NCBI GenBank assembly: GCA_028293325.1
Contig: JAQGPA010000141.1
Coordinates: 1 to 64,000 of the forward strand
Direction: 5' to 3'
DNA from: Pedosphaera sp.
GTDB lineage: Bacteria; Verrucomicrobiota; Verrucomicrobiia; Limisphaerales; Pedosphaeraceae
Length of the DNA: 64,000 bases
Part shown: piece by piece, positions 45,533 through 56,107 of the stretch
Layout of the letters: each line of letters begins with the position of its first letter
Numbering within the stretch: position 1 is the first letter of the stretch
Position numbers and translations under genes: made by a program
The notes under the pieces: model-generated
Told to the model about the DNA's origin: nothing
What the model saw: the letters and a program-made list of their open reading frames with translations, nothing else
The model's database searches: none

Positions 45533-46701
45533 AGCCCCGCCCTTTCCATCAGGCTGCCGACGACTTTTTCCGCAGCGAAAAATTCAGCGGCAATTTCTCG
45601 CGCCGCGCGGCAATTGCCTTCGTAATCACCCTCAATCGCGTCCACGGCTTTCAAAATATCATCCATGGTTTTGAACCCGAAGAGGCCCTTGCCGCTCGGT
45701 AGAAATTTGCTGAACCCGGTTTCCTGCGTGATAACCGGCCGGCCGGCTGCCAGATAACATGCGGTGCGGTCGCTGAACCACCCGGTATTGGGGCGCACGT
45801 ATTGGTCGCGCGCTACGGTGAACTCGCCGCGCGATTGCTGTATATAACTTCGGTAGCCCTTAATGTCGCGCGAAATGTCGAGCGAACCCCGCTGTTGCCA
45901 GCCATGTTCTTGCAACAATGCTTTGATTTTGTCATCCACGGTGGCAGCAAGTTCGAATTTCACAGTCCGTTTGCGCGGCAAATCGAGAATGTTTTCAAAC
46001 TCACGGTCTTTGGTCCAATACCAGGTTTCACCGCGCCACTCGATATTCTTCCCTTTGTTGTGCCAGGTGGTGATGGTGCTGTAAGTGTCACCGCCCGTGG
46101 CCGCGCCGTGCCAAAGCTCCATCACCACGGGCTGGCGCGTGGGCAGCCAGCGAAATTGTCCCACCGGTGCGGCGCAATCGGATGCGCCAAGGTTTTCACC
46201 AAAACTGAAGAGGGTGTCATGCGCTGCCAGCGTCCGGATGGTGCCCGCATCGCCAAGCGCGACTTTCACCTGCATCGGGAACGGATCGGATTCGACGTAG
46301 ATTCGGCGGCGGATGGCGCGGTGTTCATCGCGGAGTTCCTGGGCTCCGGTCACGTTAAGAAACGCGTCGGCGTCTTTGTAGAGTTGAAGAATCTTTTCCT
46401 CAGTCATCCCGTAGCATTGGCCGTCGGGATAATGGCCGCGAAAGGCCCAGCGATCTCCGAAGCCATGCGCCTCCAATACCGGAACAACAGCCTCGATGTT
46501 GTCCGTGGCGTCGGGTGAGAGATCGTTTAGGCGTGGGTCGTAAATCCAACGGCCTGAATCCTCGATGTAATAAGGATCGTAGCCCAGTCGCCGCAGCCCG
46601 ATCAGGTAATGGAGAAACTGATATGTGACCCCGGCGAGCGGATACCAGAACAGGATTCCGAAAACGACAATGCGACCTTTGGTTGGTTTAGGTTGGGGCA
46701 T
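45529..46701 (-). CDS. CgeB/DUF3880-like glycosyltransferase-type protein 2
   Basis: 390 residues from ATG 46701; the frame is open to 46809, but residues before [15 protein letters not shown] have no family character and overlap the acyltransferase gene. N-terminal GT-B-like domain FGILFWYPLAGVTYQFLHYLIGLRRLGYDPYYIED and closing block TGWFSDRTACYLAAGRPVITQETGFSKFLPSGKGLFGFKTMDDI. Paralogous to 44396 and probably the result of an old duplication. Confidence 0.75.
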   Translation of the reverse strand: MPQPKPTKGRIVVFGILFWYPLAGVTYQFLHYLIGLRRLGYDPYYIEDSGRWIYDPRLNDLSPDATDNIEAVVPVLEAHGFGDRWAFRGHYPDGQCYGMTEEKILQLYKDADAFLNVTGAQELRDEHRAIRRRIYVESDPFPMQVKVALGDAGTIRTLAAHDTLFSFGENLGASDCAAPVGQFRWLPTRQPVVMELWHGAATGGDTYSTITTWHNKGKNIEWRGETWYWTKDREFENILDLPRKRTVKFELAATVDDKIKALLQEHGWQQRGSLDISRDIKGYRSYIQQSRGEFTVARDQYVRPNTGWFSDRTACYLAAGRPVITQETGFSKFLPSGKGLFGFKTMDDILKAVDAIEGDYEGNCRAAREIAAEFFAAEKVVGSLMERAGL

Positions 46702-47293
46702 GAGGCAGCGTGGTTCGAGGTTCGAGCTTGCGAATGATTCGAGCGGGGTTGCCCGCGACAATCGTGAACGGCGGAACATTCGTGGTGACGACCGAACGCG
46801 CGCCAACAATTGACCCTTCGCCGATGGTCACACCCGGCAGAACGCAAACGTCAAAACCAATCCAGACGTTGCGCTCGATGCGAATCGGTCGCGCGGGCAC
46901 GTCGGCGCAGGCCATGCGAAGCAGGCGGGTGGGGACAAGCTCCAATTCTTTGCGACGCTCGTGCGAATTGAGCGGCACGCGATAGGTGTCCATCAACACC
47001 ACATTCCACGAAATCAACGCATAGTCGCCAATGCTGACTTCCGCGTCGCAAATGATGCGAGCGCCATGCACCAGCGCATAATCGCCGAGCGTCACGCGAC
47101 CCTGCGGGCCAACGTCAAACATCGTGCCGAGATAGGTCGAAGCGCCACGGCCATACGCGACGCCGCCGGGACGGATGCTGCGAAAAAACTGGAAGCTGAA
47201 CGTGGTTTCAATATAGGCGGTTTCGTCCACAATCACGTTCTCGGGAATCGTCCCTGCAAACCAATCCCATGAAAGCTTGCGGCCGGCGCTCAT
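46688..47293 (-). CDS. Hexapeptide-repeat acyltransferase 1
   Basis: 201 residues from ATG 47293, whose ATGA overlaps the stop of the upstream acyltransferase; the longer frame to 47926 is antisense noise. Left-handed beta-helix repeats run through the middle ([86 protein letters not shown]). It should move acetyl or a related acyl group onto a sugar, forming a trimer. Its stop overlaps the start of the glycosyltransferase gene at 46701. Confidence 0.87.
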   Translation of the reverse strand: MSAGRKLSWDWFAGTIPENVIVDETAYIETTFSFQFFRSIRPGGVAYGRGASTYLGTMFDVGPQGRVTLGDYALVHGARIICDAEVSIGDYALISWNVVLMDTYRVPLNSHERRKELELVPTRLLRMACADVPARPIRIERNVWIGFDVCVLPGVTIGEGSIVGARSVVTTNVPPFTIVAGNPARIIRKLEPRTTLPHAPT

Positions 47294-47865
47294 GAAACTT
47301 CTCCAATAACTTGCGCTGGATTGCCGAGCACGCGCGCGCGCGCGGGCACATCGCGAGTGACAAGGGAACCGGCCTCGACGAACGCCCCGGCACCGATGCA
47401 AACGCCTTTGAGAATCGTGGCGTTCGGGCCAATCCACACATTGTCTTCTATGATCACGGGCTTTGTCAGCACCTTGGGACGCGGGCGCCCTTTGCCCAGC
47501 GGCGAGCATGCCATGGCGTCGGCAATTCGTTCGGCGGGTCCGAGCGGGTGAAAATCCGTATCGGTGATCGTCGTATTCCAGCCGATCACAACATAGTTGC
47601 CGACGCGCACTTCCAGTTCGCACAAGAGCACTGCGTTGGTGAAGTAACAGTAATCCCCGACGACGAGACGCCCGTCTTTGCCGAGGTCGAAGTGAACGCC
47701 GTCCATCGTGCAATGCGCGCCAATGACAAGGGCTTTTTCCAGCTGGCTGTGAAACCGCTTGAACGCGAGCTCGCCAGTGATGAGTGAATTGGCTCCGATG
47801 ACCACGTTCAGTGGCAGTGTGCCGCAGGGCCAGCCGTTGATTGGTGAATGTTGTGTGCTGCTCAT
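47290..47865 (-). CDS. Hexapeptide-repeat acyltransferase 2
   Basis: 191 residues of left-handed beta-helix repeats ([97 protein letters not shown]). The FHP loop in DTDFHPLGP holds a likely active-site His. Its stop overlaps the start at 47293 and its own start overlaps the stop of the ABC gene, so it is locked into the operon. Confidence 0.87.
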   Translation of the reverse strand: MSSTQHSPINGWPCGTLPLNVVIGANSLITGELAFKRFHSQLEKALVIGAHCTMDGVHFDLGKDGRLVVGDYCYFTNAVLLCELEVRVGNYVVIGWNTTITDTDFHPLGPAERIADAMACSPLGKGRPRPKVLTKPVIIEDNVWIGPNATILKGVCIGAGAFVEAGSLVTRDVPARARVLGNPAQVIGEVS

Positions 47866-49703
47866 TTTGCTTTGGCTGCCATAGTCGCTTCCATAGGGCC
47901 GGATTGAAGCTTGTGAAACCGGGCATAGATTCCGTTTCGCGCCAAAAGTTCTGTGTGCGTGCCGCTTTCAGCCATCCGTCCGTCCTTCAAGACAATGATT
48001 CGGTCAGCTCGCCGAATGGTCGAAAGTCGATGCGCGATAATAAAAGTAGTTCGACCACGTGTCAAACGATCCAATGCTTCGAGCAGGGAGTGCTCCGTTT
48101 CCACGTCGAGTGCGCTGGTGGGCTCGTCCAGAATAAGAATCGGCGCGTCTTTAAGCAGGGCGCGGGCAATGGAAATGCGCTGGCGTTCGCCGCCGGACAA
48201 GGTGGCTCCGCGTTCGCCTATCACTGTGTGATAACCGCCGGGCAAACGCAGAATAAAGTCGTGCGCATTCGCCGCGCGCGCGGCGGCTTCAATTTGGCCG
48301 AAGGTCGCGTGCGGAAAACCGTAAGCAATGTTCTCAGCTATCGAAATGGGAAACAAAAAAGGTTCCTGCAAAACAAGCGCAACATTGTTTCGCAAATTTT
48401 TCAGCTGAAGATCACGCACGTCATGACCGTCCACCAAAACGCGGCCTTCCGCGGGATCAAAGAATCGTGGAATGAGACTGGCCAGCGTGCTCTTGCCCGC
48501 GCCGGTTTCGCCAACCAGCGCCAGGGTCTGGCCGGGCGCCACGTCGAGCGAAATGTTTTGCAGCACCGGACGCCCGGGGAGATAGCCGAAGGTAACATTT
48601 TCCAGGCGGACATTGCCGCGCAGCGAACCGAGTGACGTTGCCCCAGGTTTGTCGGTTACGAGATTTTCGGTTTGCAAAACTTCCAATACACGCCGAGCGC
48701 TGCCCGCCGCGCCCTGAATGGTCGAACCCGTGTACATGATTGATTCCAGCGGAACGTAGAGAGACCCGAGATAGGACAGGAAGGCAATGATCGTTCCCAG
48801 ACTCAGGTATCCCGCGAGGGCGTGCCGGGTGCCGAGCCAGATGATCGCCGCCGTTCCAAGTGCCGTAGCCAAGCCGATAAGAATTTTGAATTGCATCTGC
48901 ACCCGGGTCAGGGAAAGCGTGGCGGCAAGGGTGCTTTGCGTGGCTCGGGTAAAGCTTTTGCAGTTGAGATCTTCGCGGCCAAATGCCTGCACAATGGGAA
49001 TCGCCGAAAATGTTTGCTCAAGGACTTCGTAGATTTTTCCCTCGGCTTCCTGCTGGGCGTAACTTCGCTCCATCATTGGCCGGGCGAATTTCCAAAACAC
49101 GAACATCATATAAGGCACAACGGCCAGTGAGAGCAACGTCAGCGACGCGTCCAGCCGCCAGAGAATGAAAAACATTGCAACCAGGCTGACGACTGACGAA
49201 CAGACCGGCAGCAAGGCATCCTTCACGATAATCGACGCGCAAGCACAATCGGCGGTGACCCGGCGGATATTGTCGCCGACGGATTTCCGCGCGTGAAAAT
49301 GTAATGAGAGTTGTTGCATTTTCGCGAACAAATCGCCGGCCAGGTCATAGGTCATTCGCTGCGCCAGACTAATATTGGCATAGGTGGCTGCGAGATCGCT
49401 GACCCAGCCCAATAGAAAGATCAAAATGGTTGCGCCCACGCTCCAAGCAATCAGATAGTGCGGAGTTGGGGCACCGGGAAGCAGATGCACAAAATTATCC
49501 AAAGCGGGCGAGATGGCTTTTCCGCGCAGGACATAATCGATGAGAAAAACTGTTGGCCAAGGCTTGAGCAAATCCAACCCAACTTTCAGCAGCAGACCAA
49601 TGACGACAGCCACCGACGACACCCACCGACGCAACGCGTAACCCGCCGCCCACCGGCAAAGCCGCGGAATCGTGAGATCGTTATTGGAATTCCGGTCAGC
49701 CAT
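47862..49703 (-). CDS. ABC exporter (fused permease-ATPase) 1
   Basis: 613 residues. About six membrane helices (30-320), then one ATPase domain: Walker [12 protein letters not shown]-loop VLQEPFLFP, signature [16 protein letters not shown], Walker [16 protein letters not shown]-loop HRLSTI. Homologues of the MsbA/lipid-exporter type work as dimers and flip lipid-linked glycans or lipids. It lies three bases after its neighbour ABC gene at 49707, so the two may form a heterodimer. The RNP tag-like C-terminal end ([12 protein letters not shown]) has no motif. Confidence 0.9.
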   Translation of the reverse strand: MADRNSNNDLTIPRLCRWAAGYALRRWVSSVAVVIGLLLKVGLDLLKPWPTVFLIDYVLRGKAISPALDNFVHLLPGAPTPHYLIAWSVGATILIFLLGWVSDLAATYANISLAQRMTYDLAGDLFAKMQQLSLHFHARKSVGDNIRRVTADCACASIIVKDALLPVCSSVVSLVAMFFILWRLDASLTLLSLAVVPYMMFVFWKFARPMMERSYAQQEAEGKIYEVLEQTFSAIPIVQAFGREDLNCKSFTRATQSTLAATLSLTRVQMQFKILIGLATALGTAAIIWLGTRHALAGYLSLGTIIAFLSYLGSLYVPLESIMYTGSTIQGAAGSARRVLEVLQTENLVTDKPGATSLGSLRGNVRLENVTFGYLPGRPVLQNISLDVAPGQTLALVGETGAGKSTLASLIPRFFDPAEGRVLVDGHDVRDLQLKNLRNNVALVLQEPFLFPISIAENIAYGFPHATFGQIEAAARAANAHDFILRLPGGYHTVIGERGATLSGGERQRISIARALLKDAPILILDEPTSALDVETEHSLLEALDRLTRGRTTFIIAHRLSTIRRADRIIVLKDGRMAESGTHTELLARNGIYARFHKLQSGPMEATMAAKAK

Positions 49704-49706
49704 AGC

Positions 49707-51512
49707 TTAGATCGCGGCGGCGTGGAGCGATGGCGCCTCGGCCGAGTGAATCCGATTCAAATGAGCATAATGCTCTTTCCGCGCGAGCAATTCTTCATGC
49801 GTTCCGCTCTCAATAATTTCGCCGTCCTTCAGGACGAGGATACAGTCCGCGCGTCGCACGGTCGAGAGGCGGTGTGCGATCACAAACGTCGTGCGGTGTT
49901 TCATCAGTCGTCGCAAGGCGTCAATGATGGAATGTTCCGTTTCTGCGTCGAGTGCGCTGGTGGGTTCATCCAAGATTAAAATCGGCGGGTCTTTCAACAA
50001 AGCCCGGGCAATGGCAAGGCGTTGGCGCTCGCCGCCGGACAACGTCGCGCCGCGTTCACCAATCACGGTTTCGTATCCCTCCGGCAATGCAGAGATGAAG
50101 CCATGCGCGTTGGCAGCGCGCGCCGCCGCTTCGATCTCCCCGCGACTTGCATCCGGCCGTCCGTAAGCGATGTTCTCGGCAACAGTCAGTGGAAATAAAA
50201 AGGATTCCTGAAGCACGATGCCAATTTGATCGCGCAAACTTTTCAGCCGTATATCGCGCGCGTCGTGTCCATCAATGAGCACGCGGCCCTGCCATGGATC
50301 GGCAAAGCGTGGAATCAAGCTCACGAGCGTTGTTTTTCCCGCGCCAGTTGCGCCAACGAGGGCAATGGTTTGGCCAGCTTGCGCGGAGAAGGAAATATTT
50401 TTCAGCACAGGATAGCCTAGTTCGTAACCAGCGGTGACGTTTTCAAATCGAACGCTGCCACGCACTGGTGGCAACAATGCCGCATCGGACTTGTCCGCAA
50501 CTTCGGGTGGCGTTTCCAGTATCTCCGCAACGCGATGCATATTCGCGCTCAAACCTTGTGCTGTTGTGTAAAGGCCAGCGACGACTTTCATTTGCGCCTG
50601 CAACGAATTCAAATAAACCAGGAACACGAGAATGCTTCCGATGCCAAGGTGTTGCGGTCCGAGCACATGACGTGCGCCAACCCAAAGAACCAAGCCGGAA
50701 CCCAGCGTGGTAATGAGACCCGAACTGAGGCTGTTGACGCTGCCGAGCAGAGCGCTCCGTTGCTGTGAACGGATCGCGGCATCGGCAAATTTTTGGAAAC
50801 GGAGAGCCTCGCGTTCTTCCTGGGCGAAGGCCTGCACGACCGGAATGCCGGTCAAGGTCTGCTGGATGTGCGCGTGGACGCGGCTTTCAATTTCGCGTTT
50901 TATTTTTGCAGCGGCGCGCAACGGTTTTCCGAGCAGGAATGAAGCGGCAACCATGAACGGCGCGGCGATCAGCGCGAGCAGGGTAAGTTGCGCATCCAAT
51001 TGTGCCATGAGAAAGACCATAATGATTGTGGCCAATAGCGCATGGGCGGGCGAAAAGACAATGGATTCGGCGGCCTGATACACGCACCAACTGTCCACGG
51101 TGATGCGGCTCATGATGTCGCCGACAGTGTTGCGTTTATGAAAGAGCATCGAGCGGGATTGCAGGCGCGCAAACAGGTCTTCGGCCAAATCATAGACCAT
51201 GCGGCGGCCCGCGACGGTCCAGCACCAGGTGAGCGCGACATCCATCAAACTATTCAACGCGAAGAGCAGCAAGGTGCCAATGACCACGATGCCAAGCAAA
51301 ACCGTCGCACCTGAATCCAACGAGAGAGCCTCCAACGCGCGGTGGAGGGGCCCGGGCAGCGGCGCGCTTCCGAGAATGTGATCGGCGAGCAACTTCATCG
51401 GCCACGGTTGCAGCGCCGCCAGCAGCGATGTGGCAAGCGTGAACACGGCTATCAGCGCCAGAAAACGCGGCTGCCGCCGAAAGTATCGCAGAAGCAGTAA
51501 AAATTGTTGCAT
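49707..51512 (-). CDS. ABC exporter (fused permease-ATPase) 2
   Basis: 601 residues with the same layout: membrane domain (about 15-310), Walker A VGATGAGKTT, Q-loop VLQESFLFP, signature [16 protein letters not shown], Walker [21 protein letters not shown]. It is related to, but not a recent copy of, the neighbour at 47862. Both ATP sites look complete in each protein. Expected role is export of the glycan or glycolipid made by this operon. Confidence 0.9.
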   Translation of the reverse strand: MQQFLLLLRYFRRQPRFLALIAVFTLATSLLAALQPWPMKLLADHILGSAPLPGPLHRALEALSLDSGATVLLGIVVIGTLLLFALNSLMDVALTWCWTVAGRRMVYDLAEDLFARLQSRSMLFHKRNTVGDIMSRITVDSWCVYQAAESIVFSPAHALLATIIMVFLMAQLDAQLTLLALIAAPFMVAASFLLGKPLRAAAKIKREIESRVHAHIQQTLTGIPVVQAFAQEEREALRFQKFADAAIRSQQRSALLGSVNSLSSGLITTLGSGLVLWVGARHVLGPQHLGIGSILVFLVYLNSLQAQMKVVAGLYTTAQGLSANMHRVAEILETPPEVADKSDAALLPPVRGSVRFENVTAGYELGYPVLKNISFSAQAGQTIALVGATGAGKTTLVSLIPRFADPWQGRVLIDGHDARDIRLKSLRDQIGIVLQESFLFPLTVAENIAYGRPDASRGEIEAAARAANAHGFISALPEGYETVIGERGATLSGGERQRLAIARALLKDPPILILDEPTSALDAETEHSIIDALRRLMKHRTTFVIAHRLSTVRRADCILVLKDGEIIESGTHEELLARKEHYAHLNRIHSAEAPSLHAAAI

Positions 51513-51596
51513 GCTGCTTGAGCCGTTCTAACAAATTACCTCCGGCATGACAACGCACCGTTTAAATTTTTTCCAATATAATTTATCAACTGCCGG

Positions 51597-53339
51597 TTAT
51601 GGCCGATATATACGATAAAACCGGTTGGTAGCGGTATTATTCGTATCAATTATCGTGCAAATACTTCCATCGCCAACAGAATTAGTGAGGAGCAGCCAGC
51701 TGGTGGCTGGCAACGAATCGGCGTACTGCACCTGGTAGGTCGGCCCGGGATCGGTCGCGAACGAAAAGCCGAAGGAGGTTGGAGTGCTGGCGGAGTTCGT
51801 GATGAGGATAATGGATGAAAGCGGTAACAGACCATCTGACAACGTGGCTGCTTGCAAGGTAACGTTGCCAAAGGTCGTGTCGTAGCTGTTGAGCGCCATA
51901 TGGCGAATGGCAAGCGTCTGGTTATTAGCGGCGGCCGCATAATTGAGCGTGTAGACCCGGTAACTGTTGCTGTAAAAGTTGTTCAGTGTTGTATCGCTGA
52001 ATTCGGGCGCACTGGCATCACTGAGATAAGCACGAAAATTTGCGCGTGCGCCATAGAGCCCAACATACACTTTGACCGTCTGCGGCTGCGGGCTCGCAGG
52101 CAGTATCAGATCGAATCCATTGGTCAGGCCGTAGATATAGACACCGGTTGTTGTCCCCGGGGCGGCGACGGTGGGTGTGCCATTCGCCCAATTGTAAGCG
52201 GTAAAGTTGTCACCATAAGTCAACCCCGTGTTGGTGCCAATCGTGGTGAAATTGCCGATTTGCGGAATCACATCGGCCTTATGGTCAAAGCTCGTGGCGG
52301 AATTCAACCCCCAATGCGCCCAGTCGTTAGTGCCTTCATCGCTCAAGGTAACACTCTGCGGTGGAACCATACTGCTGCCGGCAAGCGAACCGCCATTGGT
52401 GTAAACAAAAACTTCCACGGCCTTGGAAGTGTAAGTTGCGCCCAGGTTGTCAGTGGCCTTGACCGTCAACAGATGGAGACCAGGCGGTGGATTGGTCCAG
52501 TTAATCACGAATGGGCTGCTGGTGGATTGGCCAAGTTTGTTAGTTTCCGCGAAAAATTCCACGAGCGACACGGTGCCGTCTGAATCCGACGCGAGCGCTT
52601 GTAATGTCGGGGTTGAGGACGCGGAAAGGTTTGCATTGAGGGTTGGGCTGGTCAGCGTGGCAGTGGGCGGATTATTGCTGGTCAAATGCGACAGCGCCGC
52701 CGATTGCAATACAATCATGCTGCTGTTGCCACTACCCACCCAGGTCACCGTGAGTGTGTTTCCCGAGGAGCCGGCCGCGTTAGTGATGGTGTAGCAGCCT
52801 TCGACCACATTGGCGGTGGTGCTCGAATAAGGCCCCGCGCTGCCGTCACTGAGCGTCGCGGTGAAGTTGCCGCCTCCCGCCAGCGAAGCTATATAGACCC
52901 GAAGAATATTGGTCACGGGGCTGGCAGGAACGGTGATGCTGAAACCATTATTCCTTCCGATAAGATAAGTGCCTGTGGTGGTATTGGTGACAAAAGAATT
53001 TTGCAAACCGTCCCGCCAACTATAACCGCCAGATAAATCACTGCGCTGGAACGGTCCATCCGCAGGAATAGGGTTGCCGAGGATCGTAAAGTCGCCGATT
53101 GCGCCGACGGTCACCACCTTTCGGTCGTAAGCGAATTCAGTGAATTGCCCCCAATGAATCCAGTCCACTGGCCCAAGATCGGTCAGGTTAATATTTGTGC
53201 CGGCAGGCAGAGCAGTAAAGCTCCCGGTCAATGTTGCGGCGTTTGCAATCCAGGGACATACCAGAATCATCACCGTCCCGAAGTGTCGGAGAATAGTATG
53301 CTTAATGTGCATATTTGTTTGCGACAGCGAGGGGGACAC
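51597..53339 (-). CDS. Large secreted repeat protein 1 (DWxHWG modules with Ig-like linker)
   Basis: 580 residues; the start may be at 53312 (MHIKHTILRHFGTV). After a signal peptide there is an N-terminal module with VDWIHWGQFTEFAYDRK, an Ig-like segment near 225-320 (NPPTATLTSPTLNANLSASSTPTLQALASDSDGTVSLVEFFAETNKLGQS), then a second module with NDWAHWGLNSATSFDHK and a closing Fn3-type strand set (YQVQYADSLPATSWLLLTNS). Secreted and probably surface-bound. No known enzyme. Its neighbour at 53349 has the same plan. Confidence 0.75.
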   Translation of the reverse strand: MSPSLSQTNMHIKHTILRHFGTVMILVCPWIANAATLTGSFTALPAGTNINLTDLGPVDWIHWGQFTEFAYDRKVVTVGAIGDFTILGNPIPADGPFQRSDLSGGYSWRDGLQNSFVTNTTTGTYLIGRNNGFSITVPASPVTNILRVYIASLAGGGNFTATLSDGSAGPYSSTTANVVEGCYTITNAAGSSGNTLTVTWVGSGNSSMIVLQSAALSHLTSNNPPTATLTSPTLNANLSASSTPTLQALASDSDGTVSLVEFFAETNKLGQSTSSPFVINWTNPPPGLHLLTVKATDNLGATYTSKAVEVFVYTNGGSLAGSSMVPPQSVTLSDEGTNDWAHWGLNSATSFDHKADVIPQIGNFTTIGTNTGLTYGDNFTAYNWANGTPTVAAPGTTTGVYIYGLTNGFDLILPASPQPQTVKVYVGLYGARANFRAYLSDASAPEFSDTTLNNFYSNSYRVYTLNYAAAANNQTLAIRHMALNSYDTTFGNVTLQAATLSDGLLPLSSIILITNSASTPTSFGFSFATDPGPTYQVQYADSLPATSWLLLTNSVGDGSICTIIDTNNTATNRFYRIYRP

Positions 53340-53348
53340 AGTCGAGGC

Positions 53349-55106
53349 TCATTGTGTCTGCACGCGATAGTATCTTTGCCCGGCGCTCACATTATAGTTT
53401 GTCACCGTGGCCATCGTTCCGGTACCGGAGAAATTTGTCACCGTTCCCCAATTGGGGGGAGGCAACGAATCAGCGTACTGAATGGTGTAATTATGGTTCG
53501 ATTGGGTCAAAAATGAGAAGACATAGTCACTGCCGATTTGCAGCGGGTTAATGATGTAAACCGGCAGCGGGTCCGATGGCCCGCCCTGAAGCGTTGCCGC
53601 TTGGAGCGTGACGTTGCCGTAGGTCAGATCGAAGAGGTTCAGGGAGCGATAGTTGATGATGAGTTGTAGGCCCGGAGAAGCTGCGGTATAGCTAATGGTG
53701 TAAACTACATAGCTGTTGCCGTACACGTTGCTGACCGATGTGTCCATGTAGGGAGGGGCGCTCAAATCACTTAAGTAAGCTTGAAATTGTCCCTGCACGC
53801 CATAACCACCCACATAGACCCGAAGTTGTCTTGGCTGAGTGTCCGCCGGGGCTGTAAGGCGAAAGCCGTTGGTTACGCCCGTGATGAAAACACCTGTGGT
53901 TGTACCGTTGGTGTCCGTTATCGGAGTTCCATCGGACCACGAGAAAGAGGTGTAGTTGTCCGCAAAACGGTGGATGGCATTCGTGCCGAGCACCGTGAAA
54001 TTACTGATTTTTCTCTGGACGATGTTCTTATAGTCAAAGCTGGTGTTTGTCACTGCCCCCCAATGCGTCCAGTCCGCCGTCCCTTCACCAGTGAGATCAA
54101 CTGTGGGTGGTGAAGACGCAACTGAATTGGTCTGGCCGCCGCCCGCTCCGTACACAAAAATTTCCACTGGTTGCGAGTACGAGGTGATGCCGGCGTTATC
54201 CGTGGCTGCCGCTGTGAGTATGTAGCGACCGCGCCCCACACTCGCCCAATCAAAATTGTAAGGACTGCTCGATGTTTGCCCCAGCTTGTTCGTCCCCGCA
54301 TAGAATACAACATTGGTAACCGTTCCATCGAAGTCTTGCGCGTTAGCCTTTAACGAAAGAGTCGCGGGTTCCTGGAAGCTGGCATCGTTTGCCGGGTTGG
54401 TGAGGGCGACGTACGGAGGATTGTCCGCTCCCGGTGCGGTTAAGGTCGCCGCCTGTAGCGTTACGTTAGCGCCCGCTCCTCTGGATGTTTCGAGTGTCCA
54501 GGTGACAGTCAGAACCTGTCCGGTCGAGTTGGCGGAATAATTGAGCGTGAAGACCCCGCCTGGTCCATTGCCAATGTTGCTTACAGTTGCGATTGGCGAG
54601 GACGTGAAGGATGAAGCGCTGACATCGCTTAACGACGCCTGCAACTTGCCGACGGCAGCGAAGGTGCCGACGAAAACTTGCAGAGTTTTCTGCGTCGTAT
54701 CGGCGGGAACTGTGATTTGGAATCCCGACCCAATGACAACCGGATTACCATAAGCCCAAACGCCCGTAGTTGTATTGGTAACGCTTGCAGTCGGCGCGCC
54801 ATCGTCCCAAGTATAGCCATTGGAATTGCCGGTGTACTGGTATGCCGCAAGGAAGTCATTGGTATCACCCAACAAAGTAAAATTGCTGATCTGAGGCGTA
54901 ACCGAAGCTTTCCGGTCAAGACTAGAATCGGTGTAAAGCCCCCAATGTGCCCAATCGAGCTTTCCGCTTATCGTCAAATTCACGTTGGAACCAGTCGCAA
55001 TGGGACTGAACGCTCCGGTAAGCGTGCCCGCCGGAAGTTCTTTGATAAAAAAACAAAAGAAAATAGCTATCAGTGCTTTTACGGGAAATAACGACTTGTG
55101 AAACAT
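53349..55106 (-). CDS. Large secreted repeat protein 2 (DWxHWG modules with Ig-like linker)
   Basis: 585 residues. Signal peptide ALIAIFFCFFIKELPAG, first module with LDWAHWGLYTDSSLDRKASVTPQISNFTLLG, Ig-like segment (YVALTNPANDASFQEPATLSLKANAQDFDGTVTNVVFYAGTNKLGQ), second module with ADWTHWGAVTNTSFDYKN, and a closing segment (YTIQYADSLPPPNWGTVTNFSG). Parallel to the gene at 51597 over its whole length, so the two are tandem duplicates. Function is unknown. A surface or matrix role is suggested by the glycan operon. Confidence 0.75.
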   Translation of the reverse strand: MFHKSLFPVKALIAIFFCFFIKELPAGTLTGAFSPIATGSNVNLTISGKLDWAHWGLYTDSSLDRKASVTPQISNFTLLGDTNDFLAAYQYTGNSNGYTWDDGAPTASVTNTTTGVWAYGNPVVIGSGFQITVPADTTQKTLQVFVGTFAAVGKLQASLSDVSASSFTSSPIATVSNIGNGPGGVFTLNYSANSTGQVLTVTWTLETSRGAGANVTLQAATLTAPGADNPPYVALTNPANDASFQEPATLSLKANAQDFDGTVTNVVFYAGTNKLGQTSSSPYNFDWASVGRGRYILTAAATDNAGITSYSQPVEIFVYGAGGGQTNSVASSPPTVDLTGEGTADWTHWGAVTNTSFDYKNIVQRKISNFTVLGTNAIHRFADNYTSFSWSDGTPITDTNGTTTGVFITGVTNGFRLTAPADTQPRQLRVYVGGYGVQGQFQAYLSDLSAPPYMDTSVSNVYGNSYVVYTISYTAASPGLQLIINYRSLNLFDLTYGNVTLQAATLQGGPSDPLPVYIINPLQIGSDYVFSFLTQSNHNYTIQYADSLPPPNWGTVTNFSGTGTMATVTNYNVSAGQRYYRVQTQ

Positions 55107-55130
55107 TTGTGGGCTGGTTCCAAACTCGAG

Positions 55131-55829
55131 TTACCATTTTGCAGCCTGAACATGCCAATCGAAAAAAAGCTGGTTTCGTACCGGGCCATGGACGGGTCGG
55201 TTCGGCAAATCCGTCCACCATGAAATGGACGGATCCAGCCCGGGGAATGCCTGATCCACGTCAGTGATGGCATAGATTTGTGCCCGCGAAACGTAATTGT
55301 CGAACGCTCCATATTTTAGCGGCTGAATGGCGGGATTAGGGGCAACTGCCGGATAACCAAACGGCGGCACACGATTCAGCGGGTTTGGATCAACGTCATC
55401 ATTAAGAAGATACATTTTCCGGCCCTCAAGGGACGTCAAATTCGGGGCCGAGTGTTCGTAACCCGGGCAAACAAACGCTTTGACAATAACCGTCTGGCCG
55501 GATGGTGCGGGTTGGCTCAAGTACGGAGCTAGATGGTAAATCAACTCATCGCTGGAATTATTGTCATAACTCGCGCGCGCGCCCGCCCAGACTGGCCCAG
55601 GCAGGACTTCGTGGTTGTCGTCCACGTACATTTGCAATGCGGTTCCAACCTGTTTGAGATTTGATATGCACTGGGTGCCATAGGCCTTCTGTTTTGCACG
55701 GGCCAGCGCCGGCAGCACCATTGCAGCCAAAATCGCGATGATGGCAATAACGACGAGCAATTCGATCAACGTAAAACCCATCGTGGCCTTAAAAAAGCAA
55801 AAATTCTTGCGTGACTTCTTCATAAGCAT
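55131..55829 (-). CDS. Prepilin-like secreted protein (DUF1559-type pseudopilin)
   Basis: 232 residues. Class III-like prepilin signal [40 protein letters not shown], cut after Gly before Phe, followed by a soluble domain with [31 protein letters not shown], and the C-terminal [11 protein letters not shown], as in the many planctomycete/verrucomicrobial pseudopilins. Exported by a type II-like or type IV pilus machine encoded elsewhere. First gene of the minus-strand island operon. Confidence 0.85.
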   Translation of the reverse strand: MLMKKSRKNFCFFKATMGFTLIELLVVIAIIAILAAMVLPALARAKQKAYGTQCISNLKQVGTALQMYVDDNHEVLPGPVWAGARASYDNNSSDELIYHLAPYLSQPAPSGQTVIVKAFVCPGYEHSAPNLTSLEGRKMYLLNDDVDPNPLNRVPPFGYPAVAPNPAIQPLKYGAFDNYVSRAQIYAITDVDQAFPGLDPSISWWTDLPNRPVHGPVRNQLFFDWHVQAAKW

Positions 55830-56107
55830 GGGAGGTTTTTAGGCTTAAGCAGAACTCTAATTGTTCAATTGAACAGAGTTGATGCCAGAAGAGCGGCATT
55901 TTTGCCAGCAAAAAGCAGTGAACATAATAGTTTTTTACTGCTTGCGACAGCAAAGACACAGGCTGCTTCTGACTCTCTAGCCATCAACCTCTTCCGCACA
56001 CGGCTTGTTTGTGTGAAATTTTTTCAACAAGGGATTCGGCAAATTTTACGACGGCAATATCGTTATAAATGAATTGCCGAAGGCATTGTCCTGAATTAAA
56101 AGATGCC
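55830..56107. other. Divergent promoter region of the island
   Basis: About 280 bases between the divergent minus-strand operon and the plus-strand pair. No RNA or repeat was found; promoters for both should lie here. Confidence 0.4.

Noticed and set aside
46688-47926. 412-residue reading of the acyltransferase gene
   Set aside because: Its first 210 residues are out-of-frame translation of the upstream acyltransferase; the real start is the overlapping ATG at 47293.
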